32,256 nt of DNA from Elysia marginata (Eukaryota; Mollusca; Gastropoda; Plakobranchidae). This document shows, piece after piece, positions 10,401 through 19,071 of the stretch. Location of the stretch: positions 10,548 to 42,803 of the forward strand of contig BMAT01004532.1 in the NCBI GenBank assembly GCA_019649035.1. The letters run 5' to 3'. Position 1 is the stretch's first letter. Every line of letters begins with the position of its first letter. Made by a program: the position numbers and the translations under genes. The notes beneath the pieces were generated by a model, which saw only the letters and a list, made by a program, of their open reading frames with translations, did no database searches and was not told the DNA's origin.

Positions 10401-13400
10401 TTCAAACGCTATGGGGCTTACATCTTCTCAGAAAGGCAAAGAATGAAAAGACATATATTTTTAATCTCCCACATTTAGTTTTTGGTAATATCCATTTTCT
10501 ACTGGGAGATGATATGAGGAATTTTGCATTTAAAGGATTGGTTGGATCTTTCAAGATAGTTTAAGCTTTATTTACAGGATATTTTTCATTCATTGAGTCT
10601 GATGGAACAATAAGCTTTCTGTTTAAAATTTCTTCAGATTTTCTTAGGAGTCTATTTACTCTCTTTTCATTCCTTAAAGGTGATTATACTTTGGATGGGG
10701 GAGCTTGTAAAACAAATAAAAAAAATTCCAAAATTGACATTTAGCAAATTCAGTTTCAGTAGGAAATATAACCTTTATTAACTTTTTCTGCAAATTCCAG
10801 TTCAGTATGTTTTCAATGTGATAAAGTTATGTCTTCAGTTAATTAACCTAATGGTAAATGCGGCTTCTATATGTATCATACAGTTAAAACTATGAAACAT
10901 TGAAATTTTTGCTGACAGTAATGCACCAACAAGTCTGACGTTTGTTGCTCCGATTAGTTCTGTGCAATGGTGATTTCATATTGTTAACAAACAAAACTTC
11001 TCACACAACATTAGTAATTATTTCTTTTTCACCTAAAAGAGTTGAAATTACTTTGAGAGTGATATAATATTTTTCTGGTGTTAACTGATTTTTTTTGCCT
11101 TCCAATACAGGCATTCCATATGATGCAGTCAGTGTTATTCAAGAAAAAAGCCGAAAAGATCATGGCCAAGTCACTTTAGTCGAGAACAGATTTATGTACT
11201 GTTGGAATAAGAGGGATTTACCAGAGTCAGAAAAGTAAGCGAATCTTGCGTCCAACTGATATTTGATAATCACTTTTTGCTACCTGGGTTGTATGAATCT
11301 ACTTTGTAGACTGGTCAGTTTTTAGTTTAACTTGCTAATAAGCTTCTGACTTACAACTGAGACGAGGTTATTTTATAGACAGCAAATTTTTAGAAAAAAA
11401 AATTATTTATTTATTTATATAGGGTATTTAAATAGATACTGTGGAACACAACTTTTCAAACACCCCTTCTTCCCTTTTCCTGCTGATGTTGGTGTGGACC
11501 TCAAATATTGACCCCCGTCAGGTGGATGAAGCTCTTCAAAAGTTCCCCAGTGTTTGGTCTGCAAGTCTGTAGGGCTGCCCAAATTGCCTGTCTAAGTATT
11601 CTATAGTTCTGGCAGTATTGTAGGATATGTTCTGGGGTCTAGCAGCTTCTCCACATGAGCAAAGGTCAGTCTGGTCAATCTTGTATGTTTTATACATGTT
11701 AGCCTTCTTCCTGTTGTGACCAGTCCAGAGTTTTAACAAGCTTGTCTGGCCCTGCCTATCTATCTGATGTAAGCCATCTCACTGCTGTGGTGCTGATGTC
11801 CAGTTTTCCACCTTTCTTTCATTAGCTTTTAACTATGTGTTTAACCCCTTGGAAGGATAGATAATCACTCAGCTGCTCTAAGTCAAATCTCTCTTGTTTC
11901 TATGTTTCAATTGGGGTTAGGTTTTTGTATTCTCTTTTAGAGTCATTTTTGGTCTCTAGGGTTTTGGATTCTTAGGCAAAACTAGTTCTTTTTTTTCTGG
12001 CTTTGCTTGAGATATCGATCCATTTGTACATTTGGCTCTTCAGTTGAGCTTTGTACCTGAATCTCTGGGTCAGTAATTGGGTGTCTTAGTATTCTTGTAG
12101 GGATTCTAATTCTGCTCCTTTCCATTTGTGTAATTTAGGTAGACTATATGCCTCCTGTGATCATTCTAGGATTTTGGTTCTGAACAGTATTCACTTTTTG
12201 AAAGTTGTTTGGTGCTGCTGATACCCAGGCTGTTGTACCATACGCCATGGTAGGCCAGACATATACTCCATACATTTGTACCAAGATTGATGGATTAGCA
12301 TCCCATTTTAGGCCAGCCAGCCTTCTCAGGGTTCGGCTTCTCCATACTCCTTTTTCTTGGCATGTTTCAATGTGAGATTTTCATATGTTTTTGGATCAAA
12401 GATGATAACTAATTACTTCTGATTTTTTTCATCTCGGATCCACTGCTTATCTAGGCACAGGTTAACATTTTGTTCTTTTGTTGACAGCGTAAAGACCTTT
12501 TGTGTCATGTTTTTGGGGTTTGCTTTCATGGTCCAATCTATTGTCCTTTCTGTGAGGTTGTCCAGTGTTTTCTTCAACCATAATTTTTACTGTACTGATA
12601 ATATATTTTTCTGTCATCCATAGGGCTAGGTCATCTGCGTACATGCCCGAGTTGACTCCTTTTGGTAATATGGTTAGTACATCGTCAATGTATACCGAGA
12701 AAATGTTTGGGGTAGAAAACTTCCTTGAGGGACCCTTGCGTAGTTGTGAGGCATCAACTCATGAGATTTTGGATGTTAACTATGGCTCTTCTGTTCCAGC
12801 CATTAATGCATCTTTTCATCTATTCCACTTTTGAGTTTGTTATGACAGGCCTTTTATTCATCATACTCTATCAAACGTTTTTCCATGTCCACCCACACCA
12901 CTCCTGTGTCTTTTTTCTTGAAAACTATCTTTGATTTTCTGCAAAAGGAGGGTAATCTGGTTGTCTTCGCATAACTTTGTTTTCCTCCTGGAACCATGTT
13001 AGTCTGTTGTTTACTATTCTTTCCACAGCATTGCCAATACAGCTAAGTAGACTGACTGGTCTGCTGCCCTCTGCTTTTTTTTCCTGTTTTTACCTTGTTT
13101 GTGAATAGGTATCAAAGTGGCCATTTTTCTATTTGTGGGATTTGCCCTGTTTTCTAGCTGGTGTTAAATAGCTGATGTAGTTTGATCTTGGTTCTTTTAC
13201 CAAGGTATACAATCGTTTCATTTGTCGCTTGATCTGGTCCAGGTAATTTTTAGGGCAGATTCTAGTTACAGAAGGGTCAATTAGCTGTTATTTTCTCTGC
13301 CTGGTTGTTTTTGCATCTTTTCTTTAATCTCCAGGGTGTCCAGGTGTATTCGCTTCCAATGCCACTGACTGCTGCATATTGCTGTACAAATAGGTTAGCT

Positions 13401-16400
13401 GCCTCTTTTCCTGTTACCTGTTTCCCATCTTTTTTCAAGGACAATGTTCTTGTTTTTTTCTTCACTACATGTTGCAACAAGGTTCCTCAGTTTGGTGCTG
13501 CCTTTTTCTATGTTAAGATTTGCTGTTTTTTTCCGCCACCCTTTTCTTTGTTTGAATTAGTTTCTCTTCTCAATATTGCTGTCTTTTTTTAGCTTTATGT
13601 TATTGTCTATGTTTGGGTTCTCTTCTGCGTTCTTTCTGTCCTCACTTACATCCTTCTCTAGTTTCTCAAGTTCCTCTGCCTAGAAAGGCCAGTAATGATT
13701 GCATGCTCCTCTGGGAATGGATTTTGTCACAGCTTACAGGATGTAGTTCTGCTTTTTTACTTTTTCCACCTCAGTGTGCAGGCATTGATTTTTAAGGACA
13801 CTTTGTTGGTAAGTGAGGTGTATAGATTCCAACTTGCTTTTTGTAGTTCCGTCTTGTGGATGTACATGTTGGTTCTCTGTTCCCAATGTTGCCTACACTC
13901 AGTACAATTGATCTGTGGTCACTGCTGCCTAGTTTGCTGTCCACGTCTCTGCTTGTCTTTAGTGCAATACCCTCTGAGGCAAAGGCAATGTTAGGTGTTG
14001 ATGTTGACATCCAGCTTTTAGAATAGAAGCATGGCTGGTCTTCTGGTTCATTTATAAGTCTAAAATTCATACTTGTATGCCAGTCCTCTACTTCTCCTCT
14101 GGAGTCTTGTGTGTATCCCTAACTAGGAGAGTGGCTATTTAAGTCCCCTAGCCCTATGCAATGTTTGATTATGTGTAAGGCTTAGACTATGTAGTCATTT
14201 CTTGGTGGACAGAAGCAGTTGGAGATTATGATTTCTAAGCCTTGTACTTGTACTTTTACTCCAATCATTTCCGCTTTGCCATTTGTTTCCACTTCCATCT
14301 CTGATGCTGCTATATATTTTCTCACCAATGTGATAAAAACCCCCTTTTGATCCATTCTGTCTATCTTGCTTAAATGTTTGGTATCCTCTGATCATGAAGC
14401 AGTTTCCGTGTTATGAATTAAGCTGTAGGTGGGACTCTTGGAGGCGTACTGTGTCGTTTATGAGTTAGACTACAGTTTCTTGTTTTGTATACCTTCCCAA
14501 GTCCACTGTATTATATTTATTTTATTGTTTTGCAAGTAGCTTGGGATGGGCTCTTTCGAGTCTGAGAACACACCCCTTCCTCTCCTTAGCTTACCGCAGC
14601 TGAGGCAACATGAAGAGAATTTCTATTGTTGATCGACATCATAGTACATAAATATGTGCCACAGGGTTTTCAGGTGGGCCTATCTTTATGTCGGATACCT
14701 CCGATTTCAGCGTTTTTTTTTCTGTGGGGCTTAATTCCCCTGGCCTCAGGAGGTTGTCTGCAAGGCAGCCGAGATTTTGTGTCTAAGTTTTCTCTTATAG
14801 ATCAGTTGCCTGCCATAGCTGACGAGCTCTGTCTGCCCAGGGTTTGGAATCATAGTCTCCTTCTCATAGACGGGCTGCCTTCCAAGGCTGATGAGCTCCA
14901 TCTGCCCAAAGCACTAGGTTTTAGACGCTGGTCATTTGCCGTTGCCCCATCTCTTATAAGTAGAAGAAGTTCTGTCAAGCTTATTTTTTAGCTTCAGGGA
15001 TGCAAGTTTTCCGAATTTTGCAGGAATTCCGATTTTTTAGCAGTTTTTTTAAACTAAAAAAGCAGGAAAACTTGAAAAAATTATGACCTAAAAGTTAAAG
15101 AAAACATCCTAAATTAAAGAGTCATAGAAAATCAAACACTTCTTTTGAGTTGTGTAGCTGTGTAGGCACTAGTACAGAGTTGTATCTATCTCTTTGAATT
15201 GGTGCACCCAAAGTTCTATAAGGGCACCTACAGAGAGTAAAATTTTCCTACTTTTTCAGCATGGGCCACTTGCATCCCTGTAGCCTCATGAGCAGGCTAG
15301 GAGTTGGTCTTTGGGTGCCAGAAGCACACCTTAAGAAGCATTTAATTGACAAGGGGAGCTCATTTCGAATGCCACCCCTCGGCTGTAACAACCTTTGGAA
15401 CCACCCATTCCTTGAAATAACAGCTTTATGGAAAGTTCTACCATTTTCCCCTGTTGATTTACTCATTCATCCACTATACCTTCTACTGTATTGCTAGCTA
15501 GTCTAACTAGTTAAAATCTTAAATATACTTATCACTATCACTGATCCCTCAAACTGCTTGCACCCTAGGACCCGTAGTCACAACACCGTAGTAAATTTAG
15601 ATGCCCGTCTAAATCGTTTTAGTCGTGACGTTACACTAGTTATCAATTCACAGCACATGACTTGCGCTAGATGGTGCGTAAAGCAGTGACTAACTTACGT
15701 GGCTGTGATAGGTTGTGTAACTAGTGACTTAGCTATGTAAACAAGCAACGGCGACTGATGCGGCTCGATCATTGAAGTCCATGGGCTGGATTACAAGCGG
15801 TGGGCTGTTAGTTTCGTGGTAAAAAAAACCCTCAACCATTTCTACAGCCTTCATTATAAGAATCTTGAGGGAAAACAGTTGATAAAGAAACAAGAGTCAG
15901 AATAATCAGCAATGTCCTGAATAGTCTAGTTAAAGTAACAAAGAAAAATGAACCAACAACAGCTACAATAAAACTGTAGGCAAAGTTGATGGGCTATGAA
16001 GATAGCCTTTTAGTTCAATTTTCCCATTTCTCTCGGCATTTAACATGAAAAAAAAAGTCACAGGTTTGCCGCCCGGCGAAGTAAGAAGGCTCTTTCGCAT
16101 GTCTATGTTAAATCGGGCTCTTTCTAGCTGGGGTGTGAATTTGAGGCTAGCAGTCAGGCTTCACGGTCTACCGCACTCGCGCCAAGCCGATGATGGATGG
16201 AAACGTAAAGGGAAAAGTAACAGGAACTGATTTTGCGCATGTTTGATGGCTCTTGCTCCCGTTAAAGAGGGTAAAACAAACTATAAGTCTGAAGTAGCTA
16301 GAAGGGGGCCTACGTGACTGTTGTGCATGCGGCGTAAAGTCTGACTTTAAACACCTTCTAGCTACTTCGCAACTAAGCTTACGTCAGACGTACGCTACTA

Positions 16401-18360
16401 CAGTGTTGTGACTATGGCCCTAGATTGCCACAAATATATTAATATAAAGATTAGGATACTTTTTATTTCTCTATCTATGGACATTAAGTTCGGTTACAAT
16501 GGAAATTATTGAAACTTGGAACTGAACAACGTGTCAGAAAACAATAAAGTTAATAAACATTTTTTCTTTATAGCTACATCTAGTGCTTTTATTTATATTG
16601 ACCCTTAAAGGGTTGAAATGATATGTGCTTCATTAAAGTAATCTGTAATAACATATGAAAGCTCAAAATTAACCTTTCCCATATGTCGTGATTTGTATAC
16701 AAATCATACTGTGTGTGATGTTTTTGACCGAGGCATCTACATATAGTAAAAAAAAAAGGGCCCACTCAGTGGTGAAGACCTATCCTGTGTCACCCGATTT
16801 CCTGTTTGTATAGGCCACAACACCGCATTCATTTCTACTTCTACTACTACCACTACCACGACTGCTACTGCTACTACTACTACTATTACTACTATTCTTA
16901 CCGCTACCGCTACAACCACCAATACTACAGCTACTACTAAACTACTGCTACAACTACAACACCTACCGCTACCCTACCTCTACTGCTACTATTTCCCTAC
17001 CGCTACCCTACCCCTGCTACTACTATTACCGCTACCACTACTGCTACAACTACCACTACTACTACTTCTACTACTACACTGCTACTACTACTACTACTAN
17101 NNNNNNNNNNNNNNNNNNNNNNNNNNNNNNNNNNNNNNNNNNNNNNNNNNCCACTACTACTACTACTGCTACTACTACTTCTATTACTACTACTGCTACT
17201 ACTATTACTACTATAGTGCAACCACTACTAACAAGTATCAGCAGTGCAAACAAGATAAAGAACAGCACACATGGCCTATGAAATGAAACTGAAAGTAAAC
17301 AATGCTGAAAACGAGTGAACACAAAAGAATCGACACAACAACATCAGTATCGATACAAATCAGATTTCTTTAAGGCCTAGCCTAACCTACATTTGCACAC
17401 TGTATGTGTGTTCGGATGCACAATACCATTGTATTGACTTCTGTAACCATCATTCCATAAGCTCACTGTGCGGCACAGAGCATGCTAGCCCAGTAATAGT
17501 ATACATACATATATATTACTGTGCCGTTTTGGGCACACAGCGTACAGGGTGGGGCAACACTTTTGAAATCATTTTGATTATTACAATGCCTTTTTTCTAA
17601 CATGCATAATTCAGAGGTATGCAAAAAAAGGTTTAGTGAGGTATTCTTAGATTATTAATGTTAATGAAAAAAATAATTTTTGAGATTGACTGTGCCATTT
17701 TTGGCACTCAACATAGGGGGAAGGATAAGGAACCGTCGGAGTCAAGTAATTTTTCTAGATATATCATCTTTTTTCTTATTCTTTCACAGAATTCCAGATG
17801 GTCTGAACTTGACTTCTTTATCACCTGAGCATGCTGAAATAGTGTGTTCTCATTGGAAACATGCCCGCAAAAATGATGGCCTATTGGAGTATTTTCAAAA
17901 AGTACTTGATAATTTTGAGAGTAGTGCTGTCATGGATGTCAATGGCCATTTAAAAGCTTACATTTGTATGCAGTTTAATGGATCAATGGCAAATTTGTAT
18001 GTAGACCCAGAATACAGAACATCAAACCTCGGTGTAGCTTTGCTTAGAGATCTCACCAGGAAGCTTATTTCAAAGGGACTCACAGCTTATGGGTTTATCA
18101 AAACTAAAGATTCCACTTTCATCAACACCTGCCAGAAGATAGGTTTATCATGGGTCCCACAAGGAAGTATGTCATGGCTTCACTATAGACCCAGATCCAT
18201 GACCCCAAGCAGATCTTGGCCAGAAGAAATCTCAAGCCAAGCTGTCGCAGAGAAAAAAGAAGAGAAGAAAAAAGTCTTCTTTAATGCCATGCCTCTTTCA
18301 TGCAATGACTGCCTGCCTTCAGCAGTACCAGCAGACTATGTTCATGTCACAAGCAGTTAA
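7372..18360 (+). CDS. GLYATL: glycine N-acyltransferase-like protein, 5 coding exons, 336 aa
   Basis: Seen: exons 7372..7458, 9363..9476, 10076..10190, 11111..11234 and 17790..18360 join in one frame, every intron is GT-AG, and phases run 0,0,1,2. Family knowledge: GLYAT enzymes transfer an acyl group from acyl-CoA to glycine or another amino acid, often in mitochondria. The N-terminal Gly_acyl_tr_N domain is residues ~1-140, with the LP-x-S/A-x-K-x-Y block at 24-31 and VDQWP near 49-53. The C-terminal GNAT-type domain is ~150-281, with the start LTSLSPEHA, HW at 168-169, and LYVDPEYR then LGVAL at 216-231 as the acetyl-CoA-loop region. Vertebrate GLYATs are about 295 aa; this one carries an extra ~55-residue tail after HYRP with a lysine/glutamate cluster (301-308). 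The substrate cannot be read from sequence. The symbol is family-level only. The start is fixed by an in-frame TAA at 7363-7365. Confidence 0.9.
7459..9362 (+). other. GLYAT-like intron 1 (1904 bp)
   Basis: GT at 7459 and AG at 9361-9362. AT-rich with no recognisable repeat family. It contains a short local duplication (GCATGAGAAAATATGAAA near 8318 and a near copy near 8340) and a 120-codon minus-strand frame (8004..8366) that resembles nothing known to me and is probably chance. Confidence 0.8.
9363..9476 (+). CDS. GLYAT-like coding exon 2 (residues 30-67)
   Basis: Begins MYNNISNHINELLTGFEVIV and carries VDQWPTWTCIMMRP, matching the GLYAT signature in which a hydrophobic V-V-D-K/Q-W-P block is followed by a strand. 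The donor is the strong consensus GTAAGT at 9477. Length is 114 nt, phase 0 at both ends. Confidence 0.9.
9477..10075 (+). other. GLYAT-like intron 2 (599 bp)
   Basis: GTAAGT donor and CCTAG acceptor (AG 10074-10075). AT-rich. Short open frames on both strands (9584..9802 plus, 9711..9923 minus) overlap each other and match nothing I recognise. Confidence 0.85.
10076..10190 (+). CDS. GLYAT-like coding exon 3 (residues 68-105 and first base of 106)
   Basis: Reads VPQYFKNYYICHTRSIRDFK, corresponding to the D-x-Y-x-N-x-Y-x-I-x-x-x-D segment of GLYAT N-terminal domains, then VVDWSKPATFT. The last base gives the first base of a glycine codon completed in exon 4. Donor GTAAGA at 10191. Confidence 0.9.
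10191..11110 (+). other. GLYAT-like intron 3 (920 bp)
   Basis: GTAAGA donor, TTCCAATACAG acceptor. Uniformly AT-rich; I see no repeat or coding remnant. Confidence 0.85.
11111..11234 (+). CDS. GLYAT-like coding exon 4 (residues 106-146 and part of 147)
   Basis: Reads GIPYDAVSVIQEKSRKDHGQ and then ENRFMYCWNKRDLPESE, the linker at the end of the N-terminal domain. It ends with two bases of a lysine codon before the donor GTAAGC at 11235. The phase matches the single base supplied by exon 5. Confidence 0.88.
11390..14540 (-). mobile_element. antisense LINE (APE endonuclease plus RT), degraded
   Basis: Reading the minus strand from high to low coordinates: endonuclease start INIIQWTWEG (~14505-14535), QESH box (~14440), G-D-L-N-S-H (~14140), SSDHRS (~13910), RT boxes EKTFDRV (~12870), FSVYIDDVLTILPKGV and YADDLALWM (~12615-12690), then a C-terminal TGHNRKK...LCSCGE zinc-knuckle-like block (11640-11730). 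Several frames and in-frame stops break it. The 3' end carries a short TAAA-type tail (plus strand 11400-11420). Motif style suggests an I/Nimb- or Jockey-group element; ORF1 is not recognised. Confidence 0.85.
14791..14925. repeat. two diverged 71-bp tandem units
   Basis: A unit starting TCTCTTATAGATCAGTTGCC at 14791 is followed 71 bp later (14862) by TCTCATAGACGGGCTGCC. Both continue GCTGAYGAGCTC then YCTGCCCA. They lie just upstream of the antisense LINE and could be its 5' UTR repeats. The plus-strand frame across them (14626..14991) is not evidence of a gene. Confidence 0.6.
14995..15280. mobile_element. hAT-like MITE, 286 bp
   Basis: A perfect 13-bp terminal inverted repeat CAGGGATGCAAGT lies at 14995-15007 and inverted at 15268-15280. 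hAT-superfamily ends characteristically begin CAGGG. The immediate flanks are TAGCTT on the left and TAGCCT on the right, similar but not an exact 8-bp duplication. An internal palindrome CAAGTTTTCC...GGAAAACTTG (15003-15012 and 15065-15074) overlaps the left end. No coding capacity. Confidence 0.65.
15281..15500 (-). repeat. repeat-like GC-richer segment, unclassified
   Basis: Overlapping open frames occur on both strands (minus 15248..15466, plus 15261..15497), and base composition differs from the flanking intron. It continues in character with 14600-14990 across the hAT-like MITE, so the MITE may have inserted into it. Function not recognised. Confidence 0.35.
15569..16419. mobile_element. 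851-bp inverted-repeat element flanked by CTAG
   Basis: The left end (GACCCGTAGTCACAACACCG, 15569 on) matches the reverse complement of the right end (16396-16419) across about 24 bp with two mismatches and one indel. CTAG flanks both sides (15565-15568 and 16420-16423) as a possible 4-bp target duplication. Subterminal hairpins: ATTTAGA/TCTAAAT (15595-15614), and a perfect 15-bp pair GAAGTAGCTAGAAGG (16291-16305) with its complement at 16354-16368. CpG content is above the intron average. A 61-codon frame at 16045..16230 is not a recognisable transposase. Confidence 0.7.
16420..16825. other. AT-rich intron stretch
   Basis: Between the CTAG-flanked element and the microsatellite I see only a short palindrome around ACCCTTTAAGGGT-like sequence near 16600 and no coding or repeat family. 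Confidence 0.4.
16838..17215. repeat. (CTA)n / (TAC)n trinucleotide microsatellite with gap
   Basis: Nearly 400 bp of CTA/CTG/CCA-type triplets, purest on either side of a run of unknown bases. Reading frames of poly-valine or poly-serine through it are artefacts of the triplet unit. The true length is unknown because the assembly breaks within the purest part. Confidence 0.92.
17100..17150. other. assembly gap (51 N)
   Basis: Undetermined bases inside the CTA microsatellite, so the copy number and any internal structure are not known. Confidence 0.98.
17466..17710. repeat. three CTGTGCC-type palindromes, two of them a diverged direct repeat
   Basis: CTGTGCGGCACAG at 17466-17478, CTGTGCC-GTTTT-GGGCACACAG at 17519-17540, and CTGTGCC-ATTTTT-GGCAC at 17690-17707. 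The last two extend into a ~36-bp similar direct repeat (CAGCGTACAGGG versus CAACATAGGGGG) 171 bp apart. They lie 80-320 bp before the exon 5 acceptor. Confidence 0.5.
17790..18360 (+). CDS. GLYAT-like coding exon 5, C-terminal GNAT domain and tail (residues 147-336)
   Basis: The acceptor TTCTTTCACAG (AG 17788-17789) is preceded by a long pyrimidine tract. The exon supplies the whole acyltransferase domain: LTSLSPEHAEIV, the FESSAVMDVNGHLKAYICMQ strands, LYVDPEYRTSNLGVALL (CoA-binding turn and helix), YGFIKTKDSTFINTCQKIG and a terminal WLHYRP. After that comes a ~55-residue tail with EKKEEKKKV and a cysteine-containing segment not typical of GLYATs. The stop TAA is at 18358-18360. The frame is also open for 37 codons upstream of the acceptor, which is intronic. 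Confidence 0.92.
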
Positions 18361-19065
18361 AATATTCTAACATTTTTTTCTCTTATATGTTAGTATTTAT
18401 GAAAGGTGTGAAACGTCAACCCTTAAAAAGTTGAGTAATGTTTGTTTATATAAACCTTTTGCCAGAATTGCTTCAAATTCAATGTTTTGAGCTTCCCTTG
18501 CTCATTGGGAACGCTCTGTACTTACTGCTAATGGTGCAAGATGATTTTTTTCATGCTGTCAATTGTTTACATACCATTTTTAAAGCTTCAAACACTGGCA
18601 AGGCTTGGTAATAGCTTTACAGAAATATCTTAGACAAAAACCCTTTTGTCAATTTAATTTCTATTATCAAAACATAAGAGGAGATAACATGATAGTTCAA
18701 TAAAACCTAATGGTCTTAACTCTTTTCGTGAATATAAATCATTGGCAATCAAATAAGTACCCCACATGCATAGTAAGGGTGGGTTTGAAGACTCCACCCA
18801 ACATGACAAGGGTTTCTGTGATAAGAGAAGGCTCAGAAACAAAGGAAGAGCAGAAGCATGACTTTCAATCATTGATAATTTTCAATATAATTTAGAGTAA
18901 TGAATCTTCCAAAGTGCAATTGTTTTAGTTGAAAATCCTCAAACTTGATTAGAATATGGCTTTTTCAAAATATTACACATCTTTTTAAAATGAGGCTAAC
19001 CTGAATTCATATAAATAAATAAGTAAAATGCTATGGTGCAATATGTACATTTTGCTCAAGTGCTA

Positions 19066-19071
19066 AATAAA
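19066..19071 (+). terminator. candidate poly(A) signal AATAAA
   Basis: One of several AATAAA hexamers downstream of the GLYAT-like stop codon. It is followed by TG-containing sequence within 30 bp. The choice among sites cannot be made without transcript data. Confidence 0.3.

Larger units (their letters stand above)
11235..17789 (+). other. GLYAT-like intron 4 (6555 bp), dense with mobile DNA
   Basis: This intron separates the N- and C-terminal halves of the enzyme. In order it holds an antisense LINE, a duplicated 71-bp unit, a hAT-like MITE, a repeat-like GC-richer segment, an 851-bp inverted-repeat element, a CTA microsatellite with an assembly gap, and small CTGTGCC palindromes just before the acceptor. 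Confidence 0.85.

Noticed and set aside
14626-14991. 121-codon plus-strand ORF
   Set aside because: It lies across a duplicated repeat unit next to a LINE and its peptide is internally repeated. Repeat sequence is the simpler explanation.
16737-17322. Poly-valine and poly-serine minus-strand reading frames
   Set aside because: They are direct read-outs of the CTA triplet microsatellite, and two of them run through the N gap.
17680-17789. Upstream extension of the exon 5 reading frame starting with Met at 17680
   Set aside because: It precedes a strong pyrimidine tract and AG acceptor, is hydrophobic and phenylalanine-rich because it translates that tract, and the joined exons give a conserved GLYAT sequence without it.
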